A stretch of DNA of 64,000 nucleotides from Psychrobacter maritimus (GTDB lineage Bacteria > Pseudomonadota > Gammaproteobacteria > Pseudomonadales > Moraxellaceae). Location: the NCBI RefSeq assembly GCF_904846345.1, contig NZ_CAJHAJ010000004.1, forward strand, positions 186,001 through 250,000, in the 5' to 3' direction. Shown piece by piece: positions 1-8,918 of the stretch. The notes beneath the pieces were generated by a model. That model was not told the origin of the DNA and did not search any database. It was given only the letters and a program-made list of their open reading frames with translations. The position numbers and the translations under genes are program-made. The number at the start of each line of letters is the position of its first letter. The stretch's first letter is position 1.

Positions 1-1
1 T

Positions 2-1087
2 AAAGAAGCGAAGCTTGCTACTTTACATGCTGGCACCTATTTATATGAAATTGGCGCCGCCCTTAAAGAGCATGGTTTGGCGTTAGAAAATATGGGCGAT
101 GTGCAAGCGCAAACTATCGCTGGTGCTGCCAGTACGGCGACCCATGGCACAGGAATTACTTTAGGCTCCATTGCCAATCAAGTAGTGACATGGGAGTGGG
201 TCGATGGCAAAGGAGAAGTACATACCCATCATCGCGGCGATCCGAAAACCGATGAGTTAGGTAATGCCTTGCATGCAAGCCTTGGTATGCTTGGTATTTT
301 TACCAAATTAACCCTTAAAGTAGTCGACCTATACGGGCTTAAAGAAGCCAATGAGGTGTTAGATTTTGAAGAAGGATTGGCGCGCTTTCATGAAACGGCG
401 CATAGCCATCGTCATTTAGAATGGTTTTTATTTCCTGGTACCAATAAAATTCAGCAAAAGACGCTGTCGGTGATAGCGCCCAAAGCCATGACGGGCACGC
501 AAAAGCTTAAAGACCATTTTGATAGCGTTGTTACCCTTAACGGCGCTTTTTATGTGCTGTGCGAGCTGGCACGTATGAAGCCGTCGCTGACCCAAAAGGT
601 GAGTGAAATCTCCGCAAACTCTATCCCTAATACCAAGCGTGAAGGTTATAGCTATGAGGTGTTTCCGACACCGCGCGGCGTCAAGTTCAATGAGTCTGAG
701 TACTTTATTAAGCTATCTGATTTTGATGAATGTATCTCAGAGGTCAATCATATTTTATTAAAAGACAATAAAGGCTCGCACTTTCCCATCGAAGTGCGCA
801 CGCATAAAGGCGAGACTGGTATGCTCAGTCCCACGCAGGGAGAGGATTGCGCGGTATTGTCCTTCCATGTCTATAAAGGCATGGACTGTGAGCCGTTATT
901 TAAATGGCTATATGATTATATGAAAAAATGGCAGGGTCGACCGCATTGGGGTAAAGTAAATAAATTGAACCATGTGGAGCTACAAAATCTGTATCCAAAG
1001 CTCAATCGCTTTTTAGAGATTCGCCGAGAGTTTGACCCTGATAATGTCTTTATGAATAGCTGGCTTGAGCAAAAATTTTGTATTTAA
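2..1087 (+). CDS. FAD-linked sugar-1,4-lactone oxidase (5'-partial)
   Basis: This is the C-terminal part of an FAD-binding oxidoreductase of the D-arabinono/L-gulono-1,4-lactone oxidase family, which oxidises aldonolactones. The reading frame is open from base 2, so the N-terminal FAD-binding half lies before the window and any start inside it is an artefact. Visible family signs are the HGTG segment of the FAD domain, about 50 residues in, and a GRPHWGK motif near the C-terminus typical of the ALO domain. The C-terminal FDPDNVFMN stretch also fits. A bidirectional terminator follows. The physiological substrate cannot be told from sequence. Confidence 0.85.
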   Translation, partial: KEAKLATLHAGTYLYEIGAALKEHGLALENMGDVQAQTIAGAASTATHGTGITLGSIANQVVTWEWVDGKGEVHTHHRGDPKTDELGNALHASLGMLGIFTKLTLKVVDLYGLKEANEVLDFEEGLARFHETAHSHRHLEWFLFPGTNKIQQKTLSVIAPKAMTGTQKLKDHFDSVVTLNGAFYVLCELARMKPSLTQKVSEISANSIPNTKREGYSYEVFPTPRGVKFNESEYFIKLSDFDECISEVNHILLKDNKGSHFPIEVRTHKGETGMLSPTQGEDCAVLSFHVYKGMDCEPLFKWLYDYMKKWQGRPHWGKVNKLNHVELQNLYPKLNRFLEIRREFDPDNVFMNSWLEQKFCI

Positions 1088-1122
1088 AGTATTCATAAAT
1101 GGCTTAAGTTTCAATCAGGCAT

Positions 1123-1153
1123 AAAAAAACAGCTCTTTAAGAGCTGTTTTTTT
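1123..1153. terminator. Bidirectional rho-independent terminator
   Basis: A perfect inverted repeat (AACAGCTCTT / AAGAGCTGTT) is flanked by A-tract and T-tract. It lies between two convergent genes (lactone oxidase and GST), so it can serve both. Confidence 0.85.
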
Positions 1154-1179
1154 ATATTAAACAATAAAAATTATTTGGC

Positions 1180-1815
1180 TTAACGCTTAATCGAGTCATC
1201 ATAATTGGCTTCCAAACGCATCGCACGCTGATAGCTATCTATACTCGCCAGTTGTAGCGCATATTGCTTGATATGCATATAGTCTTGTAACGCCCCACGA
1301 TGCGCGAGCATGATTAAGTCAAACGCTAGCATAAAGTCAGCACCGCTTAATTTGTTGCCGATGATAAATGCTTTGTCTTTGACTTCATCATTTAAATAGC
1401 TCAGTACTTTATGCTTTTCTTCGCTGATATAACCCGCCAAGAATTCATTATCGCCAACGCCTGCTTTAGTGGTAAACAGTTCAAGCAGTAGCGGTAACAT
1501 AAGCGAGCTTTCAGCAAAGTGAATCCACTGCAAGTAATGACCATACTCTGCACTATCGGTAGCAGGACGCAGGCGCTCGGGGGCAAAACGCTCAATCAAC
1601 ATCTCGATAATCGCCCCTGATTCGGCATAAAGCTCGCCATCCATCTCAATAACCGGAGACTTACCGAGGGGATGGATTGCTTTTAAACTGTCTGGTGCTA
1701 GATGCGTTTTGGTATCACGCTGATGGCTAATCAGCTCATAAGGTTGCCCCAATTCTTCTAATAGCCATAGCGTACGCAGTGAGCGCGATTGATTAAGATG
1801 ATGTAAGCGAATCAT
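1180..1815 (-). CDS. Glutathione S-transferase family protein
   Basis: This 211-residue protein has the normal GST length. The N-terminal thioredoxin-like domain begins MIRLHHLNQSRSLRTLWLLE, with the S/R-rich active-site segment followed by a conserved HPLGKSPVIEMDG (cis-Pro) and ESGAIIEML glutathione-binding region at about residues 47-75. An all-helical C-terminal domain follows. Only 29 bp separate it from the upstream DJ-1/PfpI gene on the same strand, so the two are probably co-transcribed. Together with the aldehyde, alcohol and MDR oxidoreductases nearby this suggests electrophile or aldehyde detoxification (inference). Substrate is unknown. Confidence 0.88.
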   Translation of the reverse strand: MIRLHHLNQSRSLRTLWLLEELGQPYELISHQRDTKTHLAPDSLKAIHPLGKSPVIEMDGELYAESGAIIEMLIERFAPERLRPATDSAEYGHYLQWIHFAESSLMLPLLLELFTTKAGVGDNEFLAGYISEEKHKVLSYLNDEVKDKAFIIGNKLSGADFMLAFDLIMLAHRGALQDYMHIKQYALQLASIDSYQRAMRLEANYDDSIKR

Positions 1816-1844
1816 GATATTAGCCTTTTTACGATGTTTTTATA

Positions 1845-2522
1845 TTATGCTTGCAGCTTAGCAAGTAAACGTTTAGCGGCTTCTTCTGATGACGCTGGGT
1901 TTTGACCGGTAATCAATAGGCCGTCTTCAACGACATACGATTCCCAATCCGCGCCTTTTTCATAGTGACCGCCATTAGCTTTTAATACGTCTTCCAATAA
2001 GAAAGGTACGACGTCAGTCAGGCCAACACCTTCTTCTTCAGTATTGGTAAAGCCAGTGACTTTTTTACCTTTGACCAAATACTCGCCATCGATTTTGACG
2101 TTTTTAAGCGCGCCAGGAGAGTGGCAAACAAAGGCAACAGGCTTGTCTTGCTTAACAAAGGTTTCAATTAACTCGATAGATTTTTTATCAACTGCCAAAT
2201 CCCACAATGGACCATGACCACCTGGATAAAAGACGGAGTCAAAATCTTCAGCTTTTACTTCAGCAAGCTTTTTGGTATTGGCAAGACGCTCTTGAGCTTC
2301 ACTGTCTTCTTTAAAACGTTTGGTATCTTTGGTTTGTGCATCTGGCGTATCACTACTAGGATCAAGTGGTGGTTGGCCGCCAGCAGGAGAGGCTAGAGTA
2401 ACATTGACACCAGCATCCAAAAAGGCATAGTAAGGGGCGGCAAATTCTTCTAGCCAAAAGCCGGTTTTTTTGCCTGTATCACCCAATTTATCGTGTGAGG
2501 TTAGTACCATTAAAATATTCAT
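1845..2522 (-). CDS. DJ-1/PfpI superfamily protein (Hsp31-like)
   Basis: A 225-residue class I glutamine-amidotransferase-like protein. The nucleophile elbow is FVCHSPGAL, with Cys133 and the following His134. FYPGGHGPLWDL (about residues 98-109) and the early GFWLEE acidic residues (24-26) complete the typical Hsp31/YajL-type active site. Family members act as glyoxalase III, deglycase or chaperone-like stress proteins. The gene starts at an ATG preceded by AAGGAC and sits just upstream of the GST gene. It belongs to the putative TetR-controlled aldehyde cluster. The exact activity is inferred from family only. Confidence 0.88.
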   Translation of the reverse strand: MNILMVLTSHDKLGDTGKKTGFWLEEFAAPYYAFLDAGVNVTLASPAGGQPPLDPSSDTPDAQTKDTKRFKEDSEAQERLANTKKLAEVKAEDFDSVFYPGGHGPLWDLAVDKKSIELIETFVKQDKPVAFVCHSPGALKNVKIDGEYLVKGKKVTGFTNTEEEGVGLTDVVPFLLEDVLKANGGHYEKGADWESYVVEDGLLITGQNPASSEEAAKRLLAKLQA

Positions 2523-2596
2523 AATTGTCCTTATTTATTATTTGTATTGTTTGCTAGGTTTTAATACTAATTTAATACCAAGTTCAGATATGTCGT

Positions 2597-2657
2597 AGCC
2601 AGCTTTGCTAAAGCTATGCAAAGACCATGATAAAGCTATCTTTGCTAAAAACTGGCT
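2597..2657. repeat. Imperfect inverted repeat in intergenic region
   Basis: The arms AGCCAG and CTGGCT bracket two copies of a TTTGCTAAA-like stretch in the 263-bp gap between the MDR and PfpI genes. There is no T-tract, so it is not a classic terminator. It may be an mRNA structure or the remnant of a dispersed palindrome. Confidence 0.35.
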
Positions 2658-2785
2658 GCTAACAGTATTAATGTTTTAAGCATTATTTTCAGTAGCTGTC
2701 TTAACGTATTATGTTGTTAAGTGGTTATCTGAAAGTTATTTAAAACTGGCTACTTTATACCTTTATATAAGTCGCTTGATATGAA

Positions 2786-3847
2786 CTACTGAACGTCAGC
2801 AACTTTAACCACGGTTTTACCGAAGTTTTTACCCTCTAGCATGTCAAAGAAAGCTTGTGGTGCTTGTGCTAAGCCATCCACGATATGCTCTTTGGTTTTG
2901 ACTTTACCTAACTCAACCCATTCGCCCATGGTTTTTAAGAACTCTGGGAAATGGTCGCCGTATTCTTCAAAGATGATAAAACCTTTGATGGTCAGACGCT
3001 GACTGAGAATATGACCCATCAACATACCTAGGCGGTCTTTGCCATCAGGAAGCTCGGTGGCGTTATATTGAGACACCAAGCCGCATACCGGAATACGTGC
3101 ATGGGCATTTAATAGCGGTAATACGCCATCGAATACCTTGCCACCGACGTTTTCATAATAGATATCGATACCATCTGGGCAAGCGTTTTTAAGCTGCTCG
3201 GCAAAGTCGTCTGCTTTGTGGTCAATACAAACATCAAAGCCCAACTCTTCGACCGCATAGGCGCATTTTTCCGCACCGCCTGCGACACCAACGGTACGTA
3301 AGCCTAAATGATTACCGACTTGTCCAACCGTTGCGCCTACAGGACCAGTTGCTGCTGCGACGACTAAGGTTTCACCTTTTTTTGGTTTACCGATATCGGT
3401 TAAACCCATATAACCGGTGAAGCCTGGCATACCGAGGACACCAAGACCATAAGAAGGATTGGACATATTTTTATCAAGTTTTAGCACGCCTTCGCCATCA
3501 CTGACGCTATAATCCTGCCAGCCTGAATTTGATACGACCAAATCCCCAACAGCAAATTTATCGATATTAGACTCGACAACTTGTGCAACCGTGCCGCCTA
3601 GCATGACATCGCCGACTTCTAATGGGTCAGCATAGCTTTTAGAAGCACTCATACGCCCGCGCATATACGGGTCAAGTGACATATATACGGTACGCAGTAG
3701 CATTTGCTTGTCGTTAGGAGTAGGGATGTTGCTAGTAGTTAGCTCGAAATTATCACTGGTTGGCGCGCCATTGGGACGGCTGGCAAGTTTGATTTGACGG
3801 TTTTGTTTTTGGTTTTGTTGGGTATTAAAATTATTATCAAAGCTCAT
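2786..3847 (-). CDS. NADP-dependent medium-chain oxidoreductase (CurA/LTB4-DH type)
   Basis: A 353-residue MDR-superfamily reductase resembling YncB/CurA and leukotriene-B4 12-hydroxydehydrogenase. Family signs are the YMSLDPYMRGRMS segment (about residues 55-67), the TGPVGATVGQVGNHLG nucleotide-binding loop, and DIYYENVGGKVFD in the Rossmann domain. No structural zinc cysteines are present, as expected for this zinc-free group. These enzymes reduce alpha,beta-unsaturated ketones or aldehydes with NADPH. The gene lies 131 bp downstream of the iron alcohol dehydrogenase, same strand, probably one transcription unit. Its ATG follows GGAGC, a good ribosome-binding site. Confidence 0.9.
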   Translation of the reverse strand: MSFDNNFNTQQNQKQNRQIKLASRPNGAPTSDNFELTTSNIPTPNDKQMLLRTVYMSLDPYMRGRMSASKSYADPLEVGDVMLGGTVAQVVESNIDKFAVGDLVVSNSGWQDYSVSDGEGVLKLDKNMSNPSYGLGVLGMPGFTGYMGLTDIGKPKKGETLVVAAATGPVGATVGQVGNHLGLRTVGVAGGAEKCAYAVEELGFDVCIDHKADDFAEQLKNACPDGIDIYYENVGGKVFDGVLPLLNAHARIPVCGLVSQYNATELPDGKDRLGMLMGHILSQRLTIKGFIIFEEYGDHFPEFLKTMGEWVELGKVKTKEHIVDGLAQAPQAFFDMLEGKNFGKTVVKVADVQ

Positions 3848-3978
3848 GTTAAAGCTCCTTATTGTAGTTATTGGTTGTAGTTATTCATTTTCGTTTTAAA
3901 GTTTTAAAGTCAGTAGCCACGCCAAAGTGAATGGCTACCGATTGTTGTGACAATAAAAAGTTATAAGTTTTTTGACGA

Positions 3979-5208
3979 TTAAGCTTTGCTGGTAACGGCG
4001 CGTTCTAAAATGCGGCGTGATACAGCTAAGTCATTTTTGCCATGTTCACCCAGTTTCACCATGTTATGTGCTTCAAGTTGCTTGATAATAGGGTCAATGG
4101 CTGACTCGGTTAATTCTGCATCTTCTAAGCTAACTGGCAATCCAAGCTCGCGGAAGAAGTTCTCAGTATGAACAATAGCAGTTTCGATGATGGTGTCATC
4201 GTCTAGTTGTGTACCGGTATCGTTATTATTGATACCCCAAACGTTACGCGCATACTGAAGCAGTTTGTCTTTTTTGCTGTCTTTAAGCTCGCGCAATACT
4301 GATGGCAGTACAATCGTTAGCGTACGGGCATGGTCAATTGCATGCAGTGAGGTCAGTTCATGACCAATCATATGCGTCGTCCAATCTTGCGGTACACCGG
4401 TACCAATCAGACCATTCAACGCCATGGTTGCTGTCCACATGATGTTTTTACGCGTTTCTAAATTCTCTGGATCTGCTTTGACTGCTGCGCCTTCTTCAAT
4501 CAGAATTTTAAGCAAGCTCTCAGAAAAGGCGTCTTGAACTTTCGCATTAACTGGATAGGTGAGGTACTGCTCCATCACATGGACAAAAGCATCCGCAACA
4601 CCGTTCATCACTTGACGTTCAGGTAAGGTTAAGGTTTTAGCAGGGTCTAAAATTGAAAATTTAGGGAAGGCAAGTGGATTACCAAACGGTAGTTTTGCTT
4701 GGCGTTCGCTATAATTAATCACGCCGCCTGAGTTCATCTCAGAACCGGTCGCTGGAATGGTCAGAACCGCGCCCAAATCAATCGCTGAATCGATATTTTT
4801 GCAATAACTGGTCAGCGCATCCCATGCTTTTTCACGAGAAACCGTACCATCGGTGCTGCCATCTTCAGTTAATGAAGAGATAAGCGCGACAAATTTACTG
4901 CCATCGATGACTGAACCGCCACCCACTGCTAGTAAGAAATCAATATTATGCTCGTTCACCATATCAGCGGCTTTTAGCAAGGTGGTGAATTCTGGATTGG
5001 CTTCAATACCACCAAACTCAAATACTTCACGTTTGCCATTTGCTGCTAGCGCATTCTTTACTTCATCTAACGTACCAGTACGCTGCGCTGAACCGCCACC
5101 ATAAGTGATTAGCACGCGTGCCTCTGTTGGCACGAGCTCTGATAGTTGTTTGATTTGACCTTCGCCAAAGACGATACGGACGGGATTGTAATATTGAAAG
5201 TTATTCAT
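3979..5208 (-). CDS. Iron-containing alcohol dehydrogenase (YqhD/BDH-like)
   Basis: A group III metal-dependent alcohol dehydrogenase of 409 residues. The frame runs open to 5307, but the ATG at 5208 is chosen because it begins MNNFQYYNPVRIVFGEG, the usual family N-terminus, and has AGGAA 7-8 bases upstream. Visible features are the VGGGSVIDGSKF NAD(P)-binding loop and metal ligands in DAFVHVMEQY, IGHELTSLHAIDHAR. YqhD-type enzymes reduce aldehydes with NADPH. A TetR-type palindrome lies about 120 bp upstream, next to a possible minus-strand -10 (TACAAT) at 5316-5321, which suggests direct repression by the neighbouring TetR protein. Confidence 0.9.
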   Translation of the reverse strand: MNNFQYYNPVRIVFGEGQIKQLSELVPTEARVLITYGGGSAQRTGTLDEVKNALAANGKREVFEFGGIEANPEFTTLLKAADMVNEHNIDFLLAVGGGSVIDGSKFVALISSLTEDGSTDGTVSREKAWDALTSYCKNIDSAIDLGAVLTIPATGSEMNSGGVINYSERQAKLPFGNPLAFPKFSILDPAKTLTLPERQVMNGVADAFVHVMEQYLTYPVNAKVQDAFSESLLKILIEEGAAVKADPENLETRKNIMWTATMALNGLIGTGVPQDWTTHMIGHELTSLHAIDHARTLTIVLPSVLRELKDSKKDKLLQYARNVWGINNNDTGTQLDDDTIIETAIVHTENFFRELGLPVSLEDAELTESAIDPIIKQLEAHNMVKLGEHGKNDLAVSRRILERAVTSKA

Positions 5209-5643
5209 AATATTCCTAGTTTCTAATGATAAAGAGATAAGTTGTGATGTAAGTGCTAATGAATGACGTCTTTTATATCGGATATGCGTCATAGCGATTA
5301 TTGCCATCTGTGCGCATTGTACATGAATTAGACCGGTCGTCTAGTTATTTTTTTATTAATTTTACAAAACTATCGTATAACCGAAAGTTATCGGTATTTT
5401 ATTGATAATTGCTTATTGGCGATTGAAAGCCCTCAATCAGCGTTATACGTTAGTGCTAACGGTTGGGTATTAACGAGAAGGTATTAATGGCTAGGTTGCT
5501 ATGGTTAAGGGGATAGCTGGTAAGCTAAGGCGGTAGCTAGTAGCTCAGCATTAACAACCTAGATAGATAGTCGCGATATCAAGTTTATTGACATCGGTTT
5601 TAGGGTGCTGATTTTATTAGCATTAATTTTATTTACACAGCGT
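5209..5643. other. Intergenic region between adh and tetR
   Basis: This 435-bp stretch holds the adh leader, a probable -10 element on the minus strand at 5316-5321, and one TetR-type operator. The remainder (about 5350-5640) contains short repeats of a TAGCTAGTAGCT kind but no convincing gene or terminator. Confidence 0.5.
5327..5344. promoter_or_regulatory. TetR-type operator, copy 1
   Basis: The sequence ATTAGACCGGTCGTCTAG contains the palindrome TAGAC-N5-GTCTA. An 18-bp copy with a single difference occurs at 6421-6438. This copy sits where the -35 region of the minus-strand alcohol dehydrogenase promoter would be. Binding by the adjacent TetR protein is inferred. Confidence 0.7.
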
Positions 5644-6246
5644 TTAGCGACCAAGTTGCGAGGTGGTCATCAGCCAAACTTCTGCTAATGGCGTATCGGT
5701 TTGACTGATCTTAGCGACTAAGCTGGCACCCAACCAAGCAAAATACCAACGCTTGGCCATACTTTCGGCGGCGATATTGTCAGGGTGAGGTATAGAACCA
5801 TCTGCCCAGCCTGCTTTTATTTGCACAGCAATCCAGTTGATGGTTTGTTGATAACCGGCATACAGAGCCTTACGCATGGTTTCTGAGATATCAGCCACTT
5901 CCGCACTGAGCTTTACTACCAAGCATTTCTCATGGTCACAGCCCTTTTGCTGGGTGTCATACCAGTTTTGAAAATAGTTATAAATCTTTTGTTGGGCACT
6001 GATTTTTTCAGCAGTAATCGCCTCGAGGCGATTTTTATAGTTGTCAAAATAGTGCTCGATGATGGCTTCACCAAAGGCTTCTTTTGATGCAAAGTAATGA
6101 TAAAAGGAGCCTTTTGGCACACCAGCGGTATCAAGTATTTGTTTGATACCGACTGCGGTAAAACCTTTTTGCGCAATGAGTTGATAGCCGATGGCTAACA
6201 GATGCGCTCTGGTATCTGATGGAGCAGTGGTTATAATAGCGGACAT
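5644..6246 (-). CDS. TetR/AcrR family transcriptional regulator
   Basis: A 200-residue TetR repressor. The N-terminal helix-turn-helix spans about residues 10-58 (RAHLLAIGYQLIAQKGF then GVPKGSFYHYFASKEAF). The C-terminal ligand domain contains cysteines in a GCDHEKCLVV segment that might sense electrophiles, as in NemR-like proteins; this is inference. The gene lies between the minus-strand alcohol dehydrogenase unit and a divergent aldehyde dehydrogenase, and near-identical palindromes occur on either side. It therefore probably represses both units and perhaps itself. The ATG at 6246 has GGAGAA upstream. Confidence 0.9.
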   Translation of the reverse strand: MSAIITTAPSDTRAHLLAIGYQLIAQKGFTAVGIKQILDTAGVPKGSFYHYFASKEAFGEAIIEHYFDNYKNRLEAITAEKISAQQKIYNYFQNWYDTQQKGCDHEKCLVVKLSAEVADISETMRKALYAGYQQTINWIAVQIKAGWADGSIPHPDNIAAESMAKRWYFAWLGASLVAKISQTDTPLAEVWLMTTSQLGR

Positions 6247-6644
6247 GAAGAGGATGTTCTCCTTAGATCTTTATTTGGTGATGTCTTTAAATTAAGTGAG
6301 ATAAAGCAGGGCTTCAAAGGTAATTTTTTAATCGAAAGAAAAATAATAATTTTGAGTGTTACGTTTTTTCAACAATACTTAGTGATAAATGATTCTTGTT
6401 TTTATGCTGACTATGTTAGCATTAGACCAGTCGTCTAGCAAGTTACGTTTGTTATCGATGGTTAATGGCAAATGGTTATTTTACACGATCGTTCCATAAA
6501 ACCATCATTTCCCAACATAACCATTGCACATAACTGTTTTGCAGTGTCCCTATTCCAAATGTAGCAGCTCGATGCTTTAATTAATTAAGTGTTTTAATGA
6601 ACCAAACGTTTTAAATAACAAACATAAAATAAATAAGGATTATT
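6247..6644. other. Divergent tetR/aldehyde dehydrogenase promoter region
   Basis: This 398-bp region between divergent genes contains the second TetR-type palindrome (6421-6438). A TAACAT hexamer that could be a minus-strand -10 lies next to it. No coding sequence is seen. Confidence 0.5.
6421..6438. promoter_or_regulatory. TetR-type operator, copy 2
   Basis: ATTAGACCAGTCGTCTAG matches the site at 5327-5344 at 17 of 18 positions. It lies about 175 bp upstream of tetR and about 207 bp upstream of the divergent aldehyde dehydrogenase gene. Confidence 0.7.
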
Positions 6645-8135
6645 ATGTCAACCGATACTAAGAATACTCAGCAGAGCGTATATAGCGATTTTCATTTGCA
6701 ATATATCGCAGGCTCATGGCAACAGGGTAAAGACGATAGCGTCAATACTGATGTCAATCCATATAATGGTGACACGCTGGTTGAGATTAAACAGGCGACG
6801 AAAGAGCAGCTTGATGAAGCCTATCAGGCAGCAAATGCGGCACAAAAACAATGGGCACAAAAGACGCCAGCTGAGCGTGCCAGTTTAATGTATAACGTCG
6901 TCAATGTCTTAGATCAGCGTCAAGACGAAATTGTCGATTGGCTCATCAAAGAGTCGGGTAGTACGCGTATCAAAGCAATGGTAGAGTTCGGTAGTGCGCG
7001 TGCAATTACCCTTGAAGCGGCCAGCTTCCCTAACCGTGTCCATGGTGAAATTCGCGCATCAAACACCCCCGGTAAAGAAAACTTCGTCTACCGTGAGCCA
7101 ATCGGTGTCGTAGCCGTTATTAGCCCATGGAACTTTCCGCTACATCTTACCCAGCGTTCTATCGCGCCTGCATTAGCCCTTGGTAACGCGGTCGTGCTTA
7201 AGCCTGCAAGTGACACACCTATTACCGGTGGTTTATTGTTAGCAAAAATATTCGAAGAAGCAGGTTTGCCAAAAGGACTGCTTAACGTCGTTGTTGGGGC
7301 TGGTAGTGAGATAGGGGACGCCATCGTCACTCATGATATCCCAAGCTTTGTCTCATTTACTGGTTCAACCTCAGTCGGCAAACATATTGGCGAGCTGGCC
7401 AATGGTTGCGACTACATCAAGCAAGTTGCGCTTGAGCTCGGCGGTAATAGCCCATTTGTGGTATTAAAAGACGCCGATATTGAGCAAGCGGTAAAAGCCG
7501 CAGCCTTTGGCAAATTCCTCCATCAAGGTCAAATCTGTCTCGCTATCAACCGTATTATCGTTGAAGATGAGATTTATGATGATTTTGTTGAGCGCTTCTT
7601 AGCTCATGTTAAAACCTTAAACGTCGGTGATCCGAACAAGCAAGATACGGCAGTCGGTCCAATTATTAATGAAAAACAAGTCAAGTCACTGCAAGAAAAA
7701 ATCGCTAAAGCACAGCAAGAAGGTGCCAAAATGATTTTGAGTGGTGAGATTAAAGGTCAGGTAGTACCGCCGCATATCTTTACTGAAGTGACGCGCGAGA
7801 TGGACTTGTCGCGTAATGAGGTGTTCGGGCCATTGGTCGGGATTATTCGTGCCAAAGATGAAGATGATGCGTTATCGATAGCCAATGACTCCATGTATGG
7901 TCTATCTAGTGCGGTATTTACAGCAGATATGCAAAAAGGTTTGCGCTTTGCTCGCGGTATCAGAGCGGGCATGACCCATATTAATGATATCTCAGTCAAC
8001 GATGAGAGCAACATGCCATTTGGCGGTGAGAAAAACTCAGGTATTGGTCGCTTTAATGGTGAGTGGATACTGGAAGAATTTACCAGAACGCATTGGATAT
8101 CAATGCAAAACGAACCGCGTCAATATCCGTTTTAA
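6645..8135 (+). CDS. NAD(P)-dependent aldehyde dehydrogenase
   Basis: A 496-residue aldehyde dehydrogenase of the benzaldehyde/salicylaldehyde-like group. It shows the SPWNFPLHL cofactor segment, the FTGSTSVGK loop, the catalytic Glu in LELGGN, and the catalytic Cys in [15 protein letters not shown]. The C-terminal [10 protein letters not shown] and [12 protein letters not shown] motifs are intact. It oxidises an aldehyde to the acid. The start has AAGGATT upstream. It is divergent from tetR with a shared operator, so its role is likely paired with the alcohol dehydrogenase in aldehyde clearance. The exact substrate is not determinable. Confidence 0.92.
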   Translation: MSTDTKNTQQSVYSDFHLQYIAGSWQQGKDDSVNTDVNPYNGDTLVEIKQATKEQLDEAYQAANAAQKQWAQKTPAERASLMYNVVNVLDQRQDEIVDWLIKESGSTRIKAMVEFGSARAITLEAASFPNRVHGEIRASNTPGKENFVYREPIGVVAVISPWNFPLHLTQRSIAPALALGNAVVLKPASDTPITGGLLLAKIFEEAGLPKGLLNVVVGAGSEIGDAIVTHDIPSFVSFTGSTSVGKHIGELANGCDYIKQVALELGGNSPFVVLKDADIEQAVKAAAFGKFLHQGQICLAINRIIVEDEIYDDFVERFLAHVKTLNVGDPNKQDTAVGPIINEKQVKSLQEKIAKAQQEGAKMILSGEIKGQVVPPHIFTEVTREMDLSRNEVFGPLVGIIRAKDEDDALSIANDSMYGLSSAVFTADMQKGLRFARGIRAGMTHINDISVNDESNMPFGGEKNSGIGRFNGEWILEEFTRTHWISMQNEPRQYPF

Positions 8136-8203
8136 TCAGTGCATTCTAATCAACGCATTATGGATAAACGTACTTAGATGTAGTTAGATAAATGTTTCGA
8201 TAT

Positions 8204-8236
8204 AAAAAAAGACCGCCTGAATGGTGGTCTTTTTTT
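8204..8236. terminator. Bidirectional rho-independent terminator
   Basis: The stem GACCGCC/GGTGGTC (one G-U) with a TGAAT loop has A and T tracts on its two sides. It lies between the aldehyde dehydrogenase and a convergent small gene. Confidence 0.8.
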
Positions 8237-8278
8237 CTTATTTACACGCAATGATTCTAAAGTTTTATAGTTCTAATG

Positions 8279-8509
8279 TTATTTAGAATGAAAGCCTAGT
8301 AATGCTTCAATCTCTTCGATAGTCATATGTCGAACCAATGCTTGCTCTTCTACTGTCAGACGGTTGGTATGCTCTTTTATCATCGTATGGATGCTACGAG
8401 AGATCTCAGATGTCGTTGCATAATACATTTGCGGCTGTTCTTTGGTCAGTAGGGTCAAAAACCTATTAACGATTTTACGTTTTTCAATCGGTGCATGCGC
8501 TTCAGTCAT
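8279..8509 (-). CDS. Small hypothetical protein (76 aa)
   Basis: A 76-residue soluble, charged protein with no transmembrane segment and no family that I recognise. The start is well supported: AGGAG precedes the ATG by about 6 bases. The gene is bounded by a bidirectional terminator downstream and a gene-free region upstream. The C-terminal part (RLTVEEQALVRHMTIEEIEALLGF) is predicted helical from its heptad-like leucines and glutamates and could form a coiled coil or small helical bundle. No function is assigned. Confidence 0.65.
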   Translation of the reverse strand: MTEAHAPIEKRKIVNRFLTLLTKEQPQMYYATTSEISRSIHTMIKEHTNRLTVEEQALVRHMTIEEIEALLGFHSK

Positions 8510-8643
8510 GACAATCTCCTAAAAGTGAACCATTTACGCAGTCAAATTGACTGTGCTCATTACCTATGATGGTAATGGTGAGGGCAAATATCAAGCTATG
8601 TGTGACTTTAGAGTTTTATGCCGCTGTAAATTATAGAAGGTAA

Positions 8644-8713
8644 GTTATCGAATATCAGTTATCGAATATCAGTTATCGAACATCTGTTATCGAGTATAAG
8701 TTATTAAATACAT
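8644..8713. repeat. 14-bp tandem repeat, five units
   Basis: The unit GTTATCGAATATCA occurs at 8644, 8658, 8672, 8686 and 8700. The first two copies are identical and the following ones decay progressively. The array is non-coding, upstream of nnrS. Confidence 0.85.
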
Positions 8714-8856
8714 ATTGGGCTAAAATAACACTATCCATTCTAGCGCTTTATATCAATTATAGCTGTATATGATAACTGCTTTAATGAGTCACTACTTGAA
8801 TGAATCACTACTTGAATAAACCATAGCAGTCATATAGTTTAGGTGGCATTATAATT

Positions 8857-8879
8857 AACATTCATATAAAATGAATCTT
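8857..8879. promoter_or_regulatory. Probable NsrR operator upstream of nnrS
   Basis: The right half AAATGAATCTT matches the known NsrR half-site (AAATGCATCTT) at 10 of 11 positions. The left half AACATTCATAT matches AAGATGCATTT at 8 of 11, with the expected 1-bp spacer. It ends 39 bp before the nnrS ATG. An NsrR-like gene lies just downstream of nnrS. Confidence 0.5.
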
Positions 8880-8918
8880 TAAGACATACCTTCTAACTTT
8901 TATTATAAGAAGTCTGCT

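Larger units (their letters stand above)
8510..8918. other. Gene-free region upstream of nnrS
   Basis: This 409-bp stretch holds a 14-bp tandem array (8644-8713) and a probable NsrR site (8857-8879). No ORF with a ribosome-binding site was seen. Confidence 0.55.

Noticed and set aside
8644-8713. CRISPR array
   Set aside because: The units are contiguous with no spacers and no cas genes are present, so this is an ordinary tandem repeat.
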